Part shown: positions 25,996 to 35,250 of the stretch, one piece after another | How positions within the stretch are numbered: position 1 is the stretch's first letter | How the letters are laid out: each line of letters opens with the position of its first letter | DNA from: Chloroflexota bacterium | GTDB taxonomy: Bacteria; Chloroflexota; Anaerolineae; Aggregatilineales; Phototrophicaceae | NCBI GenBank assembly: GCA_013388745.1 | Contig: JACAER010000006.1 | Coordinates: 124,001-188,000 of the forward strand | DNA: 64,000 nucleotides | Direction of reading: 5' to 3' | Made by a program: the position numbers and the translations under genes | The notes under the pieces: model-generated | What the model saw: the letters and a program-made list of their open reading frames with translations, nothing else | Databases searched by the model: none | Told to the model about the DNA's origin: nothing

Positions 25996-26496
25996 ATGAT
26001 GACACCCATTCCACACCATGAGCATGAGCATCATGACGACTCCCATCATCATGAGCATAGTTGGTGGGAAGGCATCGCAGAAGCGCTGCATCTGCCCGGT
26101 TACAGCCACAGCCACGACCACAGCGCTTTAGTGCGTCAGGCCAACGCCGAAGCCAACAATCTGGCGATCCGCACAGTTTGGCAGGCGCTGGCCGTTTTGG
26201 GTTTAACAACAAGCATTCAGATTTTGATCGTAGCAGCGAGTGGCAGCGTAGCACTCACTGCTAGCCGATACCATTCATAATCTTGGCGACACACTCAACT
26301 CGGTGCCGCTGCTGCTGGCGTTTTATCTGGCGCGCTGCCCCGCCAACCGCCGTTATACCTATGGCTATCACCGCGCCGAAGACATCGCCGGTGTATTCAT
26401 CGTGCTGTCGATCGCTTTTAGCGCCGCTTATATTTTATGGGAATCTGTGCAAAAACTGCTTAATCCGCAGCCCCTGGACAATCTCAGTTGGGTGGC
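25996..26496 (+). pseudogene. Cation diffusion facilitator (zinc/cation efflux) gene, frameshifted and truncated
   Basis: The first frame has a His-rich N-terminus (HHEHEHHDDSHHHEH) and the first CDF helix, ending at GSVAL. Translation then shifts: the +1 frame continues LADTIHNLGDTLNSVPLLLAFYLA and YGYHRAEDIAGV, the metal-binding helix pair and loop of CDF/ZitB proteins. The break coincides with a CACT CACT tandem duplication near 26251-26258; removing one copy restores the frame. Homology stops after LDNLSWV near 26495, where an inverted-repeat sequence begins. At least half of the protein is missing. Confidence 0.8.
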
Positions 26497-26551
26497 CCCT
26501 GGCATAGCCACAGATGGCGCTCAGGAGCGTAGTGAAGCGGTTTTGCCAGGG
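26497..26551. repeat. 55-bp inverted-repeat-bounded insert
   Basis: CCCTGGCA (26497-26504) and TGCCAGGG (26544-26551) are exact inverted termini of a 55-base segment that begins exactly where CDF homology ends. An inner CGCTC/GAGCG pair adds secondary structure. Size and shape fit a REP-like or miniature palindromic element. I see no second copy in this window. Confidence 0.4.
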
Positions 26552-26558
26552 TCTTTAT

Positions 26559-27089
26559 CTACAATCCTTGTGTTTCTTCTGTCGCTAAGCGACCGCGCCG
26601 TTTGCGTTCCGCCAACCGGTTGAGGTTAGATTCGGCAATGCCGCGCAAATCGGCGTTCAGCTCTGGCGCTAGCACTTCGATATAGCGCACAATTTCGCTG
26701 GTTGGCAGCAGCAGCTTGGGAATATCATACTGGTCGATCAGGCCGTTTTTGTCGCGTACAATTTTCGCCCACTGGCGGCAGGCCTCACGCGCATGGTTGA
26801 CGATGGCCCAGATATAGGAACGGTAGCTGGCCTGCGGCACGCGCGTCGAAGCATAGTTTTCGTAATCGGCGAATTTAACGTCCAGGGTCGTAAAAATTTC
26901 AGAGCAGAACCACAACAAATCGCCGGCCTTGTTCTGCATTGTGCCATCGTTATTGTCCAGCGCGGCATTATACAGCGTGACCGCTTCAACCAGCAGCGTG
27001 GGGAAGAGGTAGTGCCGTGCCATCGCCTGCGGATAAATCGCCAGTTCATGCGCAAGCTGCTGATAACCGTTCAAAAAAGCTTGGGTCAT
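26559..27089 (-). CDS. Alpha-helical protein with weak MazG-like motif
   Basis: About 176 all-helical residues. The segment LLVEAVTLYNAALDNND...KAGDLLWFCSEIF resembles the metal-binding core of MazG-type nucleotide pyrophosphohydrolases (E..E...E..DvLW), but the usual Glu before GD is Lys, so activity is uncertain. The C-terminus is basic. Possible starts are 27116, 27104 and 27089; the last has AAGG 8 bases ahead and is chosen. Its 3' end lies 8 bases from the inverted-repeat scrap that ends the CDF remnant. Confidence 0.6.
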   Translation of the reverse strand: MTQAFLNGYQQLAHELAIYPQAMARHYLFPTLLVEAVTLYNAALDNNDGTMQNKAGDLLWFCSEIFTTLDVKFADYENYASTRVPQASYRSYIWAIVNHAREACRQWAKIVRDKNGLIDQYDIPKLLLPTSEIVRYIEVLAPELNADLRGIAESNLNRLAERKRRGRLATEETQGL

Positions 27090-27225
27090 AGTGAGGGCCT
27101 TCATGCCGAGATACATCCAGTCTGGTTACAAATTCTAAGCTTAGAATCTGTTCTAGTGTAACATTATTCGATAAAGTGTGGGAGCGTGTCCGGGTTTGAA
27201 TCCTTTAACACCCTTAACGTTCTCG

Positions 27226-28491
27226 TCAAAGCGCTGCCCTGTCGGCGGCTGTCGCGGATACCTCCATATGCCGCACGGCCAGCCCCCACAACCCCAGCGG
27301 CAGCAGCGCCACCAGACTCGTTCCCAAGGCAACCCAATGGATAGCGCCGTTGCCCAACGCCGTCACCAGGCTGCCGTGTACAAGCGTGCTGAGCACCGTT
27401 GCCAGTTGAAAGCCGGCCATGTCAAAGGCAAAGACGCGCCCCAAAAAACGATCGGGCACGGTTTTTTGGATAATCACCGAGCTATACGTCCAATTGATCG
27501 AACCGCCCATCGCGCGCACAATCATCGCCAGCGCTGCTATCCACAGTGCCGCCGCGCCGCCCAGCACCAGCCATCCGGCGAAAGCCAGCGCAAAGCCCGC
27601 AACGACTAAGCGCCGCATCCGCCCTACCGAGCCGTCGTTAAAACGGTTGGCGATAAACGGCCCGATCACCGCACCGAAGCCAAACGCGCTGTAAAGAATG
27701 CCCAGCGATAACTGACCGTCGCTGCCCAAAATGAAAATTTGTGTGGCGAAAATCGTCATCAGGGTATCGACATTGCCCAGACTGTTGCCCGCTTTCACCA
27801 GCAGCACCGCCAGTGTCGAAGGATGCGCCGCGACATAACGCAGCCCCTCGCGAAAACCGCCGCTTTCAGCCGTCTCTCGCGCCGGGTGCGCGGTCTGCGC
27901 TTGTCTGTTCACTTTGATGGCAGCGATCAGCCCCGCAGCCAGCAAAAAACTAAGCGCGTCGAACAAAAGGGCCGCCGCCGCGCCCAACAGCGCCGACACG
28001 ACACCGCCCAACAGCGCTCCCAGCGCCAGCATCGCCGACCAGGTAACGCTTGCGAGGGTGTTGGCCGTCACCAGATCGCGTTCGTCCACCAGCGCCGGCA
28101 GCAGCGCCGATTGTCCCGGCTCGAACACCGCCGAAAGGACGAACTGAATGACCGTCAGGAAGTAGATCAGCCACAGCATTTCCGGCGCCGTCGCCAGCAA
28201 GAAACCGCAGACCACTACCGCGCGCAGCAGGTTGCTGTAGATCAGCAGGGTTTTACGATCAAAACGGTCTACCAGCACCCCCGCCCACGGGCTGACGAGC
28301 AGCGGCGGCAAAAACCGCGCCAGAAACAGCGCCGCTACCGCCAGTCCGGCGCGTTCCGGTCCCGCGTAGCGGCTGACGAGTGTTCCCAACACCACCGTGT
28401 TGAACCAATCGCCCGTCAGGCTGACGACCTGCGCCCACCACAGAAGCGAAAAATTACGATTGCTGCGCAGCAGGCGCACATAATCTGACAA
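27226..28491 (-). CDS. MFS transporter, EntS/multidrug exporter type
   Basis: 421 residues, twelve helices. The start NRNFSLLWWAQVVSLTGDWF and loop GVLVDRFDRKTLL (MFS signature A) are the pattern of the enterobactin exporter/MFS_3 family, as is FEPGQSALLPALVDERDLVTANTL. Probably drug or siderophore-like efflux by proton antiport. The NRPS at 21.6-25.6 kb is 1.6 kb away, so a link as product exporter is conceivable but not shown. Divergent from the acyl-CoA ligase gene. Confidence 0.87.
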   Translation of the reverse strand: MSDYVRLLRSNRNFSLLWWAQVVSLTGDWFNTVVLGTLVSRYAGPERAGLAVAALFLARFLPPLLVSPWAGVLVDRFDRKTLLIYSNLLRAVVVCGFLLATAPEMLWLIYFLTVIQFVLSAVFEPGQSALLPALVDERDLVTANTLASVTWSAMLALGALLGGVVSALLGAAAALLFDALSFLLAAGLIAAIKVNRQAQTAHPARETAESGGFREGLRYVAAHPSTLAVLLVKAGNSLGNVDTLMTIFATQIFILGSDGQLSLGILYSAFGFGAVIGPFIANRFNDGSVGRMRRLVVAGFALAFAGWLVLGGAAALWIAALAMIVRAMGGSINWTYSSVIIQKTVPDRFLGRVFAFDMAGFQLATVLSTLVHGSLVTALGNGAIHWVALGTSLVALLPLGLWGLAVRHMEVSATAADRAAL

Positions 28492-28516
28492 GCGATTTGC
28501 TCCCTTAAGCCTGTGC

Positions 28517-28522
28517 TATACT
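28517..28522 (+). promoter_or_regulatory. TATACT -10-like element before the acyl-CoA ligase gene
   Basis: TATACT (5 of 6 to consensus) in the 97-base divergent region, 67 bases before the ATG at 28589. TTGCTC lies 14 bases upstream, a short spacing, so the -35 is doubtful. Confidence 0.35.
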
Positions 28523-28588
28523 GAAACCATGCCAGCGGCAAAATGTATCCCCTTAATTGTGCCCGCGAAATAGACAAAAGGAAATACG

Positions 28589-30166
28589 ATGATCTTTAAG
28601 AGTCCCTTTCCAGATGCGGTGATTCCCGAAAACATGGCGCTGACGGCTTTTGTGCTGCAAAAAGCCGGCCAGCATCCTGACAAGCCCGCGCTCATCGACG
28701 GCCCCAGCGGACGCACCGTCACTTACGGGCAGTTGGTCGGCGCGATCCGTCTGGTGGCTTCCAGCCTGCACAAAAAAGGCTTCAAAAAAGGCGATGTCTT
28801 CGCCATCTACAGCCCCAATATCCCGGAATACGCCATCATCTTTCACGCTGTCGCCACACTCGGCGGCATCGTCACGACGGTCAACCCGCTGTACACGGCA
28901 CATGAACTGGCGCAGCAGTGCCAGGACTGTCAGGCCCGCTTCCTGATTACAGTGCCCATGTTTTTAGAGAAGGCGCACGAAGCGCAGTTGATCGCCGCGT
29001 GTGTCGAGGAAATTTTCGTCTTTGGCGATGCCGAAGGCGCGACGCCTTTTGCTTCGCTGCTGCAAGGCGACGGCAAAGTGCCCGAAATCCATGTCAACCC
29101 CAAAGAAGATTTAGTTGTGCTGCCCTATTCCAGCGGCACGACCGGACTGCCCAAAGGCGTCATGCTGACGCACTATAATCTGATCGCCAATCTGTGTCAG
29201 CTTGACGGCGTGATCGACTTTAACAGCAGCGATGTCATGATCGGCGTGCTGCCCTTTTTTCACATTTACGGCATGGTCGTCGTCATGGCCTATATGCTGT
29301 ACGTCGGCGGCACCGTCGTCAGCCTGCCGCGCTTTGAACTGGAAATGTTCCTATCGGTGCTGCAAGAGTACAAAGTGACGCGCGCCTGCCTTGTCCCGCC
29401 GATCATTCTGGCGCTGGCGAAACATCCTGTCGTCGCCAATTATGATCTCTCACACCTGAAGCTGATTTTTTCCGGTGCCGCCCCGCTCAGCGCCGATTTG
29501 CAGCAGGCGGTGCAGCAGCGTTTGAACATCACTACCGTGCAGGGCTACGGCCTGACTGAAACCAGTCCCGTCACGCACGCCACCCCCAACGATCCCGCGC
29601 GCATCAAAGCCGGCGCGGTCGGCCCCAGCATTCGCAGCACCGAAGTGCGCATCGTGGATTTGAGCAGCGGGCAGGATTTAGAGGTTGGGCAGGAGGGCGA
29701 GGTGTGGATACGCGGGCCGCAGGTCATGCGCGGCTACCTGAACCGCCCGGATGCCAGCGCGCAAACCATCGACAGCGACGGTTGGATTCACACCGGCGAC
29801 ATCGGCTACGTGGACAGCGATGGTTATTTGTATGTGATTGATCGCCTCAAAGAACTCATCAAGTACAAAGGGATGCAGGTGGCCCCCGCTGAACTGGAAG
29901 GACTGCTGCTGGCGCATGAGGCAGTGGCCGACGCTGCCGTTATCCCTGTGCCCGACGAAGAAGCGGGCGAAATCCCCAAAGCGTTTGTCGTCCTCAAACC
30001 GCATCAGGGTATCGAGGCTGAAGAATTGATGGACTATATCGCCGAACAGGTCGCGCCCCACAAAAAAATCCGCCGTGTGGAATTCGTGACCGAAATCCCT
30101 AAATCCGCCTCCGGCAAGATTTTGCGGCGCGTGCTGGTGCAGCGTGAGCGTGACAAAGCGCACTGA
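28589..30166 (+). CDS. AMP-dependent acyl-CoA synthetase, 4-coumarate-CoA ligase-like
   Basis: 525 residues of the ANL superfamily. It activates a carboxylic acid with ATP to an acyl-AMP and then forms the CoA thioester. Motifs: YSSGTTGLPKGVMLTH (P-loop), GYGLTETSP (4CL-type), GWIHTGDIGYVDSDGY, and a C-terminal IPKSASGKILRR with the catalytic Lys. The set matches plant 4CL and bacterial medium/long-chain ligases; the acid is unknown. No partner genes adjoin it. Confidence 0.9.
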   Translation: MIFKSPFPDAVIPENMALTAFVLQKAGQHPDKPALIDGPSGRTVTYGQLVGAIRLVASSLHKKGFKKGDVFAIYSPNIPEYAIIFHAVATLGGIVTTVNPLYTAHELAQQCQDCQARFLITVPMFLEKAHEAQLIAACVEEIFVFGDAEGATPFASLLQGDGKVPEIHVNPKEDLVVLPYSSGTTGLPKGVMLTHYNLIANLCQLDGVIDFNSSDVMIGVLPFFHIYGMVVVMAYMLYVGGTVVSLPRFELEMFLSVLQEYKVTRACLVPPIILALAKHPVVANYDLSHLKLIFSGAAPLSADLQQAVQQRLNITTVQGYGLTETSPVTHATPNDPARIKAGAVGPSIRSTEVRIVDLSSGQDLEVGQEGEVWIRGPQVMRGYLNRPDASAQTIDSDGWIHTGDIGYVDSDGYLYVIDRLKELIKYKGMQVAPAELEGLLLAHEAVADAAVIPVPDEEAGEIPKAFVVLKPHQGIEAEELMDYIAEQVAPHKKIRRVEFVTEIPKSASGKILRRVLVQRERDKAH

Positions 30167-30184
30167 CTCCACAGCGCATACAGA

Positions 30185-30214
30185 CCTCGCAGCGGAAACG
30201 ACTCTGCTGCGAGG
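30185..30214 (+). terminator. Hairpin after the acyl-CoA ligase gene
   Basis: Perfect 9-bp stem CCTCGCAGC/GCTGCGAGG with a 12-base loop, starting 19 bases after the stop. No T-tract follows, so it may be a Rho-assisted or structural end. Confidence 0.45.
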
Positions 30215-30293
30215 CAGCCCCACAACAAAACAAATGTACTGCACTGGCATAATATCGGTGTGTCGCAGGTGGATGGTGCTGGAGGAATAGGCC

Positions 30294-30983
30294 ATGACGA
30301 AAGACGATATTTTGCAGCGCTTGCAAGCGCTGGCGAACCCGACCAATACAGCAGGCCTAGCGCGCTACGGTATTCGCCCGCAAACGATGGTGTACGGCGT
30401 CTCGGTAAACATCCTCCGCGACATTGCCAAAGAGATCAAGCGTGACCACGCGCTGGCCGAAGCGCTGTGGGCGACTGACGTGCATGAGGCGCGCCTGCTG
30501 GCGACCATGATCGCCGACCACAAACAAATCAGCGCCGACGCTATGGAACGCTGGGCCCTCACCTTTGATTCATGGGATATTGTAGACCAGACCTGCAGCA
30601 ATCTGTTTTACAAAACACCCTTCGCGCAGGAGAAAGTCACTGCCTGGACTGTGCGCGACGAGGAATTTATTAAACGCGCCGGGTTCGTGCTGATGGCGGC
30701 ACTCAGCGTTCACGACAAAAAAGCGCCCGACGAGCTGTTTTTGAGCTTTCTGCCAATCATCCAGCGCGAAGCGAGCGACGCGCGTAATTTCGTCAAAAAG
30801 GCGATCAACTGGGCGCTGCGCCAGATCGGCAAACGCAATCTGCGCCTGAACGCCGCCGCTATCGCCACCGCCGAACAGATTCAGCAGATCGACTCGAAAG
30901 CCGCACGTTGGGTGGCTGCCGACGCCCTGCGCGAACTGCGCAGCCAAAATACGCAGGCCCGTCTCCAGCGCAAAGCCCAATAA
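30294..30983 (+). CDS. DNA alkylation repair protein, AlkD-like HEAT fold
   Basis: 229 residues, all helical. Recognisable blocks are NTAGLARYGIR near the start, VSVNILRDIAKEI, SWDIVDQTCSNLFYKT and NFVKKAINWALRQIGKRN, which match the bacterial AlkD/DNA-alkylation-repair family that removes bulky or cationic alkyl bases with HEAT-like repeats. A GGAGGAATAGGCC leader precedes the ATG. Monocistronic with a terminator-like hairpin after it. Confidence 0.85.
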   Translation: MTKDDILQRLQALANPTNTAGLARYGIRPQTMVYGVSVNILRDIAKEIKRDHALAEALWATDVHEARLLATMIADHKQISADAMERWALTFDSWDIVDQTCSNLFYKTPFAQEKVTAWTVRDEEFIKRAGFVLMAALSVHDKKAPDELFLSFLPIIQREASDARNFVKKAINWALRQIGKRNLRLNAAAIATAEQIQQIDSKAARWVAADALRELRSQNTQARLQRKAQ

Positions 30984-31016
30984 CACAACGCTGCAACCAC
31001 AGCGCTCGCTGCCACG

Positions 31017-31051
31017 TATTCTATCCTGCGCCCTCTTGACAGGATAGAATA
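31017..31051 (+). terminator. Terminator-like hairpin after the AlkD-like gene
   Basis: 12-bp stem (31017-31028 with 31040-31051), 11-base loop, followed by TTTGTTC. Moderately T-rich tail; likely intrinsic terminator. Confidence 0.6.
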
Positions 31052-31203
31052 TTTGTTCTATGATTAGGCTCATATGTCCCCGCACATCACAATCCGGTTG
31101 GCGGGATTCCAATCCTAAAACGATCGCGTTTTGGGGCGGTGTCTTGCGTTAGAATAAAGACGCCGTATATTTTCGTTGTGATGTTTATTGTTATGAGGTG
31201 TTC

Positions 31204-31929
31204 ATGTCGGCTCGTAGTAACCCGCGCCTGATCGCGCCCCGCGCGGCGACAAAACCCGCGCGCCTCCCCAAACAAAGCGCGCTGCTGCGCTATTTCCCGC
31301 TGTGGATGGTGCTGGTGGCGATCATGGCGCTGGCGCTGCCCAACATCCTGCTGGCGACGATCAATACCACGGCGCGCGTAGTGCGTTCCGTGCCTACATG
31401 GTTGGGTGGTTTGTTCGTGCCCAGGCAGCAGGTGATCGCGCCGTTTTTCACCGCAGAGGTCAGCTATTGGGCGCAGGACATCGCGCGCTGGGCAGAAATC
31501 TACAACCTTGATCCCAATTTGCTGGCGACTGTAATTCAGATCGAATCCTGCGGGCATCCGACAGTGCGCAGTTATGCCGGCGCGCAGGGTTTGTTTCAGG
31601 TCATGCCCTTTCATTTTGCGCCCGGCGAAGACCAACTGGATCCCGAAACCAATGCCATGCGCGGCGCGAACTTCCTGAACGAGTGTCTGGGCTACGCCAA
31701 CGGGGACGCCGGGCTGGCGATGGCCTGCTACAACGGCGGCCCATCGGTGGTCAGCCGCCCTTACGCCAACTGGCACGAACAAACGCAGCGCTATTATGTC
31801 TGGGGCACGGGCATTTACGCCGACGCGCAGTCCGGCACGCCTTACAGCGAGACGCTGCGGCGCTGGTTGGATGCAGGCGGTGGGCATTTATGCCGGCAGG
31901 CGGCCAACACACTCGGCATCATGCGCTAA
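31204..31929 (+). CDS. Lytic transglycosylase, SLT family
   Basis: 241 residues. One N-terminal membrane helix (about 34-52) anchors it; the catalytic domain lies outside. ATVIQIESCGHPTVRS contains the catalytic Glu and YAGAQGLFQVMP the SLT glycine-rich block; ACYNGGPSVV completes the lysozyme-like fold. It cleaves the glycan strand of peptidoglycan with anhydro-muramic acid formation. ATG 31204 is chosen with GAGG upstream; GTG 31198 is in frame. Confidence 0.88.
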   Translation: MSARSNPRLIAPRAATKPARLPKQSALLRYFPLWMVLVAIMALALPNILLATINTTARVVRSVPTWLGGLFVPRQQVIAPFFTAEVSYWAQDIARWAEIYNLDPNLLATVIQIESCGHPTVRSYAGAQGLFQVMPFHFAPGEDQLDPETNAMRGANFLNECLGYANGDAGLAMACYNGGPSVVSRPYANWHEQTQRYYVWGTGIYADAQSGTPYSETLRRWLDAGGGHLCRQAANTLGIMR

Positions 31930-31933
31930 ACAC

Positions 31934-31978
31934 ACAAACGCTCCCATCAGCAAAAAGGGCCGCGCTGAGAGCGTTTGT
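31934..31978. terminator. Bidirectional terminator between SLT and M3 peptidase genes
   Basis: ACAAACGCTC (31934-31943) pairs with GAGCGTTTGT (31969-31978) and an inner TCAGC/GCTGA extends the stem. It lies between two convergent genes. Confidence 0.65.
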
Positions 31979-31992
31979 TATTCTGCTGTGCT

Positions 31993-33699
31993 TTAGTGAA
32001 TCTGTTCCAGCTTATCCATCTGCGTTTCGATCAAATCGACAACCTGCTGCATCGTCGCCGTGTCGAACGCGAAGCGCGCGCCCGCCGCCTGGAAGAATTC
32101 AGGAATGCCCACGGTGCCGCCCAACGCCAGCGCCCGACGGTAAGCCGCTACCGCGCCTGCCTGATCGTGCAGCGCGTTGCCCCACACCTGTGCCGCGCCC
32201 ATCTGTGCCAGCCCATAATCAACGTAATAAAACGGCACCTGGAAGATGTGCAGTTTGCGCTGCCAACCGGTCACACGGATGTCTTCCAGCCCGCTCCAAT
32301 CGACACCCGGCTTAAAGCGTGACCACAGTTCGCCCCATTTGGCATCGCAGTTGGCGGTATCCAGCGCGTCCTGGGGATGCGTATAAACCCAGTGCTGGAA
32401 GGCATCGACCACCGCCATATACGGCCAGAAGACCAGCATGTTTTCCAGATGATCGAGGCGCGCGCGCGCAGCATCCTGCGGTGTGTAAAAGCCGCCCTTG
32501 TCCTGTGTCAGATACGGCGCGGCCAGCAGTTCCATCGCCATCGAGGCGACTTCGGCCATTTCCATCGTGTAATCGGTCTGCTGATAGTAGGGCAGGTGAT
32601 TGGTTTCGTAGACATGGAAGGCGTGCCCGGCCTCGTGCAGCAGCGTTTGCACGTCGTCGTGAATGCCGACCGCGTTCATGAAGATGAACGGTACACGTTC
32701 CGCCGGGTACGAGGTGCAGTAGCCGCCCGGCGCCTTGCTCTTGCGGTTGGGCAGATCGAGCAGTTTGTGCTGGCGCATGTGCGCGAAATGTTTGCCCAAT
32801 GCGGCATCCACCTGATTAAAAATCACCTCGCAGCGCGCATCCAGATCGGTCACATCCTCGAAAGGACGCAGCGGCGCACGCCCGTGCACATCAAAGCCGA
32901 AATCCCAGGGACGGAGGGCCGCGAGTCCGGTCTGCTGACGGCGCTTTGCGTTCAAGCGCTGCACCGCAGGCACAACAGCCGCTTCGATCGCGGCGTGGAA
33001 GGTTTCGCAGTCCTGCGGTGTGTAATCGAAGCGTTTGAACTGCTTCCAGCGCAGCGCGCGATAGTCCGGTTCGCCCGCGTTTTTCGCCATCTGGATACGC
33101 AGTTGCAGAAACTTCGCCCACAGTGCGTTGAGCGTCTGCCGATCCTGCAATTTGCGCTCCATGCGCAGCCGCCAGGCTTTTTCGCGCACGCTGCGATCCG
33201 GGTCTTCAAAGAACGGCAGAAGCTGCTCGACGGTCATTTCCTCGCCATTCCACAGCACTGTCTGCGCGCCAATGATCTTGTCAAATTCGACCACCAGCTT
33301 GTTTTCTTCCACTTCCAGCGCGACATTCGCTTCGCGGAAGATTTCCGCCGCCACCCGCATTTTCTTCAGCGGCAGCGCGCAACCCTGCGGTTCGAGGCCG
33401 CTGGCGAGCAGTTTTTCTTTGAGCTTTTGCTCGGCCATTGTTGCGGGCGGATAAATGTTCTCCAGGAACGCCATATAGCGTTTTTCTGCGACTTCATCGG
33501 TGGTGTCGAGCGTATGTTGTACGGCCAGACGGTTGTAGACATCGTTGATGAGGTCGTAAAGCTTCGTCCAGTCTTGCATCCATTGATTCACGGCGGCGGC
33601 GCTCAGGCTGCGCGCCAGCAAATCCTGTACATACGGCTCATACTGCGCCCACTGCCAATCGAGCGCGCCCAGACCAGTTTTCGGCAGCGAATCAAACAT
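31993..33699 (-). CDS. M3 family oligoendopeptidase
   Basis: 568 residues, cytosolic zinc metallopeptidase that degrades short peptides. HEAGHAFH gives HExxH, and the third ligand Glu lies in EMAEVASMAMELL. The KSKAPGGYCTSYP and PFIFMN segments are typical of the PepF/M3B group (oligoendopeptidase F-like). Full length for the family. Monocistronic, convergent with the transglycosylase. Confidence 0.93.
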   Translation of the reverse strand: MFDSLPKTGLGALDWQWAQYEPYVQDLLARSLSAAAVNQWMQDWTKLYDLINDVYNRLAVQHTLDTTDEVAEKRYMAFLENIYPPATMAEQKLKEKLLASGLEPQGCALPLKKMRVAAEIFREANVALEVEENKLVVEFDKIIGAQTVLWNGEEMTVEQLLPFFEDPDRSVREKAWRLRMERKLQDRQTLNALWAKFLQLRIQMAKNAGEPDYRALRWKQFKRFDYTPQDCETFHAAIEAAVVPAVQRLNAKRRQQTGLAALRPWDFGFDVHGRAPLRPFEDVTDLDARCEVIFNQVDAALGKHFAHMRQHKLLDLPNRKSKAPGGYCTSYPAERVPFIFMNAVGIHDDVQTLLHEAGHAFHVYETNHLPYYQQTDYTMEMAEVASMAMELLAAPYLTQDKGGFYTPQDAARARLDHLENMLVFWPYMAVVDAFQHWVYTHPQDALDTANCDAKWGELWSRFKPGVDWSGLEDIRVTGWQRKLHIFQVPFYYVDYGLAQMGAAQVWGNALHDQAGAVAAYRRALALGGTVGIPEFFQAAGARFAFDTATMQQVVDLIETQMDKLEQIH

Positions 33700-33786
33700 C
33701 CCTACATCACCCTTTCACAGTACTTCACGTAGCGTATTGTATCATAAGGCCACAAGGGGTCAATGAAGGCCGGGAACTCAAAATGA

Positions 33787-33819
33787 AAAGGGGCGACGTA
33801 GGATCTGCGCCGCCCCTTT
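33787..33819 (-). terminator. Terminator of the epimerase-pentapeptide operon
   Basis: 9-bp stem AAAGGGGCG/CGCCCCTTT. Read on the minus strand it is followed by TTTTCATTTTG. It lies 12 bases after the pentapeptide gene stop. Confidence 0.65.
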
Positions 33820-33830
33820 GTTCTGCGCGC

Positions 33831-34280
33831 TCAGCGCGTATAGTTGGTTGGGTTGCTCTGTGTGCCCTTTCTACCGTCCGGCCAGATTGTGCGTTCATCA
33901 AAACGCACGCCAATGACCACCGCGCCTGTCATCGTCGCGCCCTGCAAGTTCGCGCCATTGAGGATAGCGTTGGTCATGTTCGCGCCGTTCAAGCGCACGC
34001 CCTGCATATTGGAACTGGTGAAATTCGTACTGGTCAGGTTAGCTGCATTCAAGTCGGCGAAAGGAAGCTGCGCCAGCGAGACGTCAGCGCCCGTCATGTT
34101 GGTGCTGCGCAGAATCGCTTCCTGCATGTTGCAGGCCTGCATGTTCGCGCCGCGCAGAATCGCCCCTTCCAAATTGAGACGGCGCATGTCCAGCGCCGTC
34201 AGATCCACGCCCGCCAGACGCGGGTTCGCGCCAGCAGGGATCAAGGCCATAATCAATTGTTGACGATTAATCTCAGCCAT
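33831..34280 (-). CDS. Pentapeptide-repeat protein
   Basis: 149 residues. From about residue 25 to 125 the sequence follows A(N/D)LxG/x five-residue steps (ANMQA, ANLTS, ANMTN, ANLQG), which fold as a right-handed quadrilateral beta-helix. Function is not predictable from the repeat alone. The start ATG 34280 has AAGGAG 10 bases upstream and overlaps the end of the epimerase gene by 8 bases, so translation is coupled. Confidence 0.85.
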   Translation of the reverse strand: MAEINRQQLIMALIPAGANPRLAGVDLTALDMRRLNLEGAILRGANMQACNMQEAILRSTNMTGADVSLAQLPFADLNAANLTSTNFTSSNMQGVRLNGANMTNAILNGANLQGATMTGAVVIGVRFDERTIWPDGRKGTQSNPTNYTR

Positions 34281-35250
34281 CCAGTCCATGCTCCTTGTAG
34301 TAAGCGATCATTTGATCAATGGTCGTATCCAGCGCCGTCGAGGGAGACCAGCCGGTCATGGCGTTGATTTTGGCGAGGCTGGGCACGCGGCGCGGAAAAT
34401 CTTCAAAGCCTGGTTCATAGGCTTGCTCATACGGCACAAATTCGATGCGTGATGGGCTGTCGGTGCGTTGTATAATGCGCTCCGCAAGCTGCAAGATCGA
34501 GATTTCTTCGGCGCTGCCGATATTGAAGACCTGCCCCACCGCAGCGGCCGCAGCGGCTAATCGCGAAATCGCATCGACTACATCGAAAACATTGCCAAAA
34601 CAGCGCTGCTGCGTGCCGTCGCCATATACCCGCAGCGCTTCGCCCTTCAGCGCCCAGCGCACGAAACGTGGCACAACCATCCCATACTGACCGCTCTGAC
34701 GCGGCCCGACGGTGTTGAACAGGCGGAAAATAACCACCGGTAGGCCGATTTCACGGTGATACGCCAGCGCCAGAAATTCGTCGATGGCCTTCGATGTGGC
34801 ATAGGCCCAGCGGCTGCGCGAAGTTGGCCCCATCAGGCAGTCGTTATCTTCTTCGAACGGGAAGGCGACACCCTTCCCGTACACCTCGGAAGTCGAAGCC
34901 AGCAGCACTTTCTTGCGATAGCGGCGCGCGGTTTTCATCACCACTTCGGTGCCGCCGACGTTGACTTCGATGGTGTTGATCGGCTCGCTGACGATCTTTT
35001 GTACGCCAACGGCCGCGGCCATATGATAAATGATGTCGCATTCGCTCACGAGCCGATCCATCACTGTCGCGTTGCGGATGTCTTCGATGGCATACCGGAA
35101 ACCAGGGCGGCCTTCCAGATGGGCGATATTCTTAAAGCGTCCGGTGCTCAGATCGTCGATGACCGTCACCTGCTGCCCGCTGGTCAACAGCCGCTCGGCC
35201 AAATGGCTGCCGATAAAACCGGCGCCGCCCGTAATAAGCGCATGTGTCAT
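34273..35250 (-). CDS. NAD-dependent nucleotide-sugar epimerase/dehydratase (extended SDR)
   Basis: 325 residues. N-terminal GGAGFIGSHL binds NAD. Catalytic residues are Ser in LLASTSEVYG and YxxxK in YATSKAIDE. RLFNTVGPRQSG and the loop RCFGNVFDVVDA match UDP-glucose 4-epimerase and UDP-glucuronate decarboxylase relatives. Either role in surface polysaccharide precursor supply is possible. ATG 35250 has AGGA ahead. First gene of a two-gene transcript with the pentapeptide protein. Confidence 0.88.
   Translation of the reverse strand: MTHALITGGAGFIGSHLAERLLTSGQQVTVIDDLSTGRFKNIAHLEGRPGFRYAIEDIRNATVMDRLVSECDIIYHMAAAVGVQKIVSEPINTIEVNVGGTEVVMKTARRYRKKVLLASTSEVYGKGVAFPFEEDNDCLMGPTSRSRWAYATSKAIDEFLALAYHREIGLPVVIFRLFNTVGPRQSGQYGMVVPRFVRWALKGEALRVYGDGTQQRCFGNVFDVVDAISRLAAAAAAVGQVFNIGSAEEISILQLAERIIQRTDSPSRIEFVPYEQAYEPGFEDFPRRVPSLAKINAMTGWSPSTALDTTIDQMIAYYKEHGLDG

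Noticed and set aside
25818..26009. Minus-strand 63-residue frame between NRPS and CDF remnant
   Set aside because: No start signal, no recognisable domain and overlap with the His-rich CDF start; treated as non-coding.
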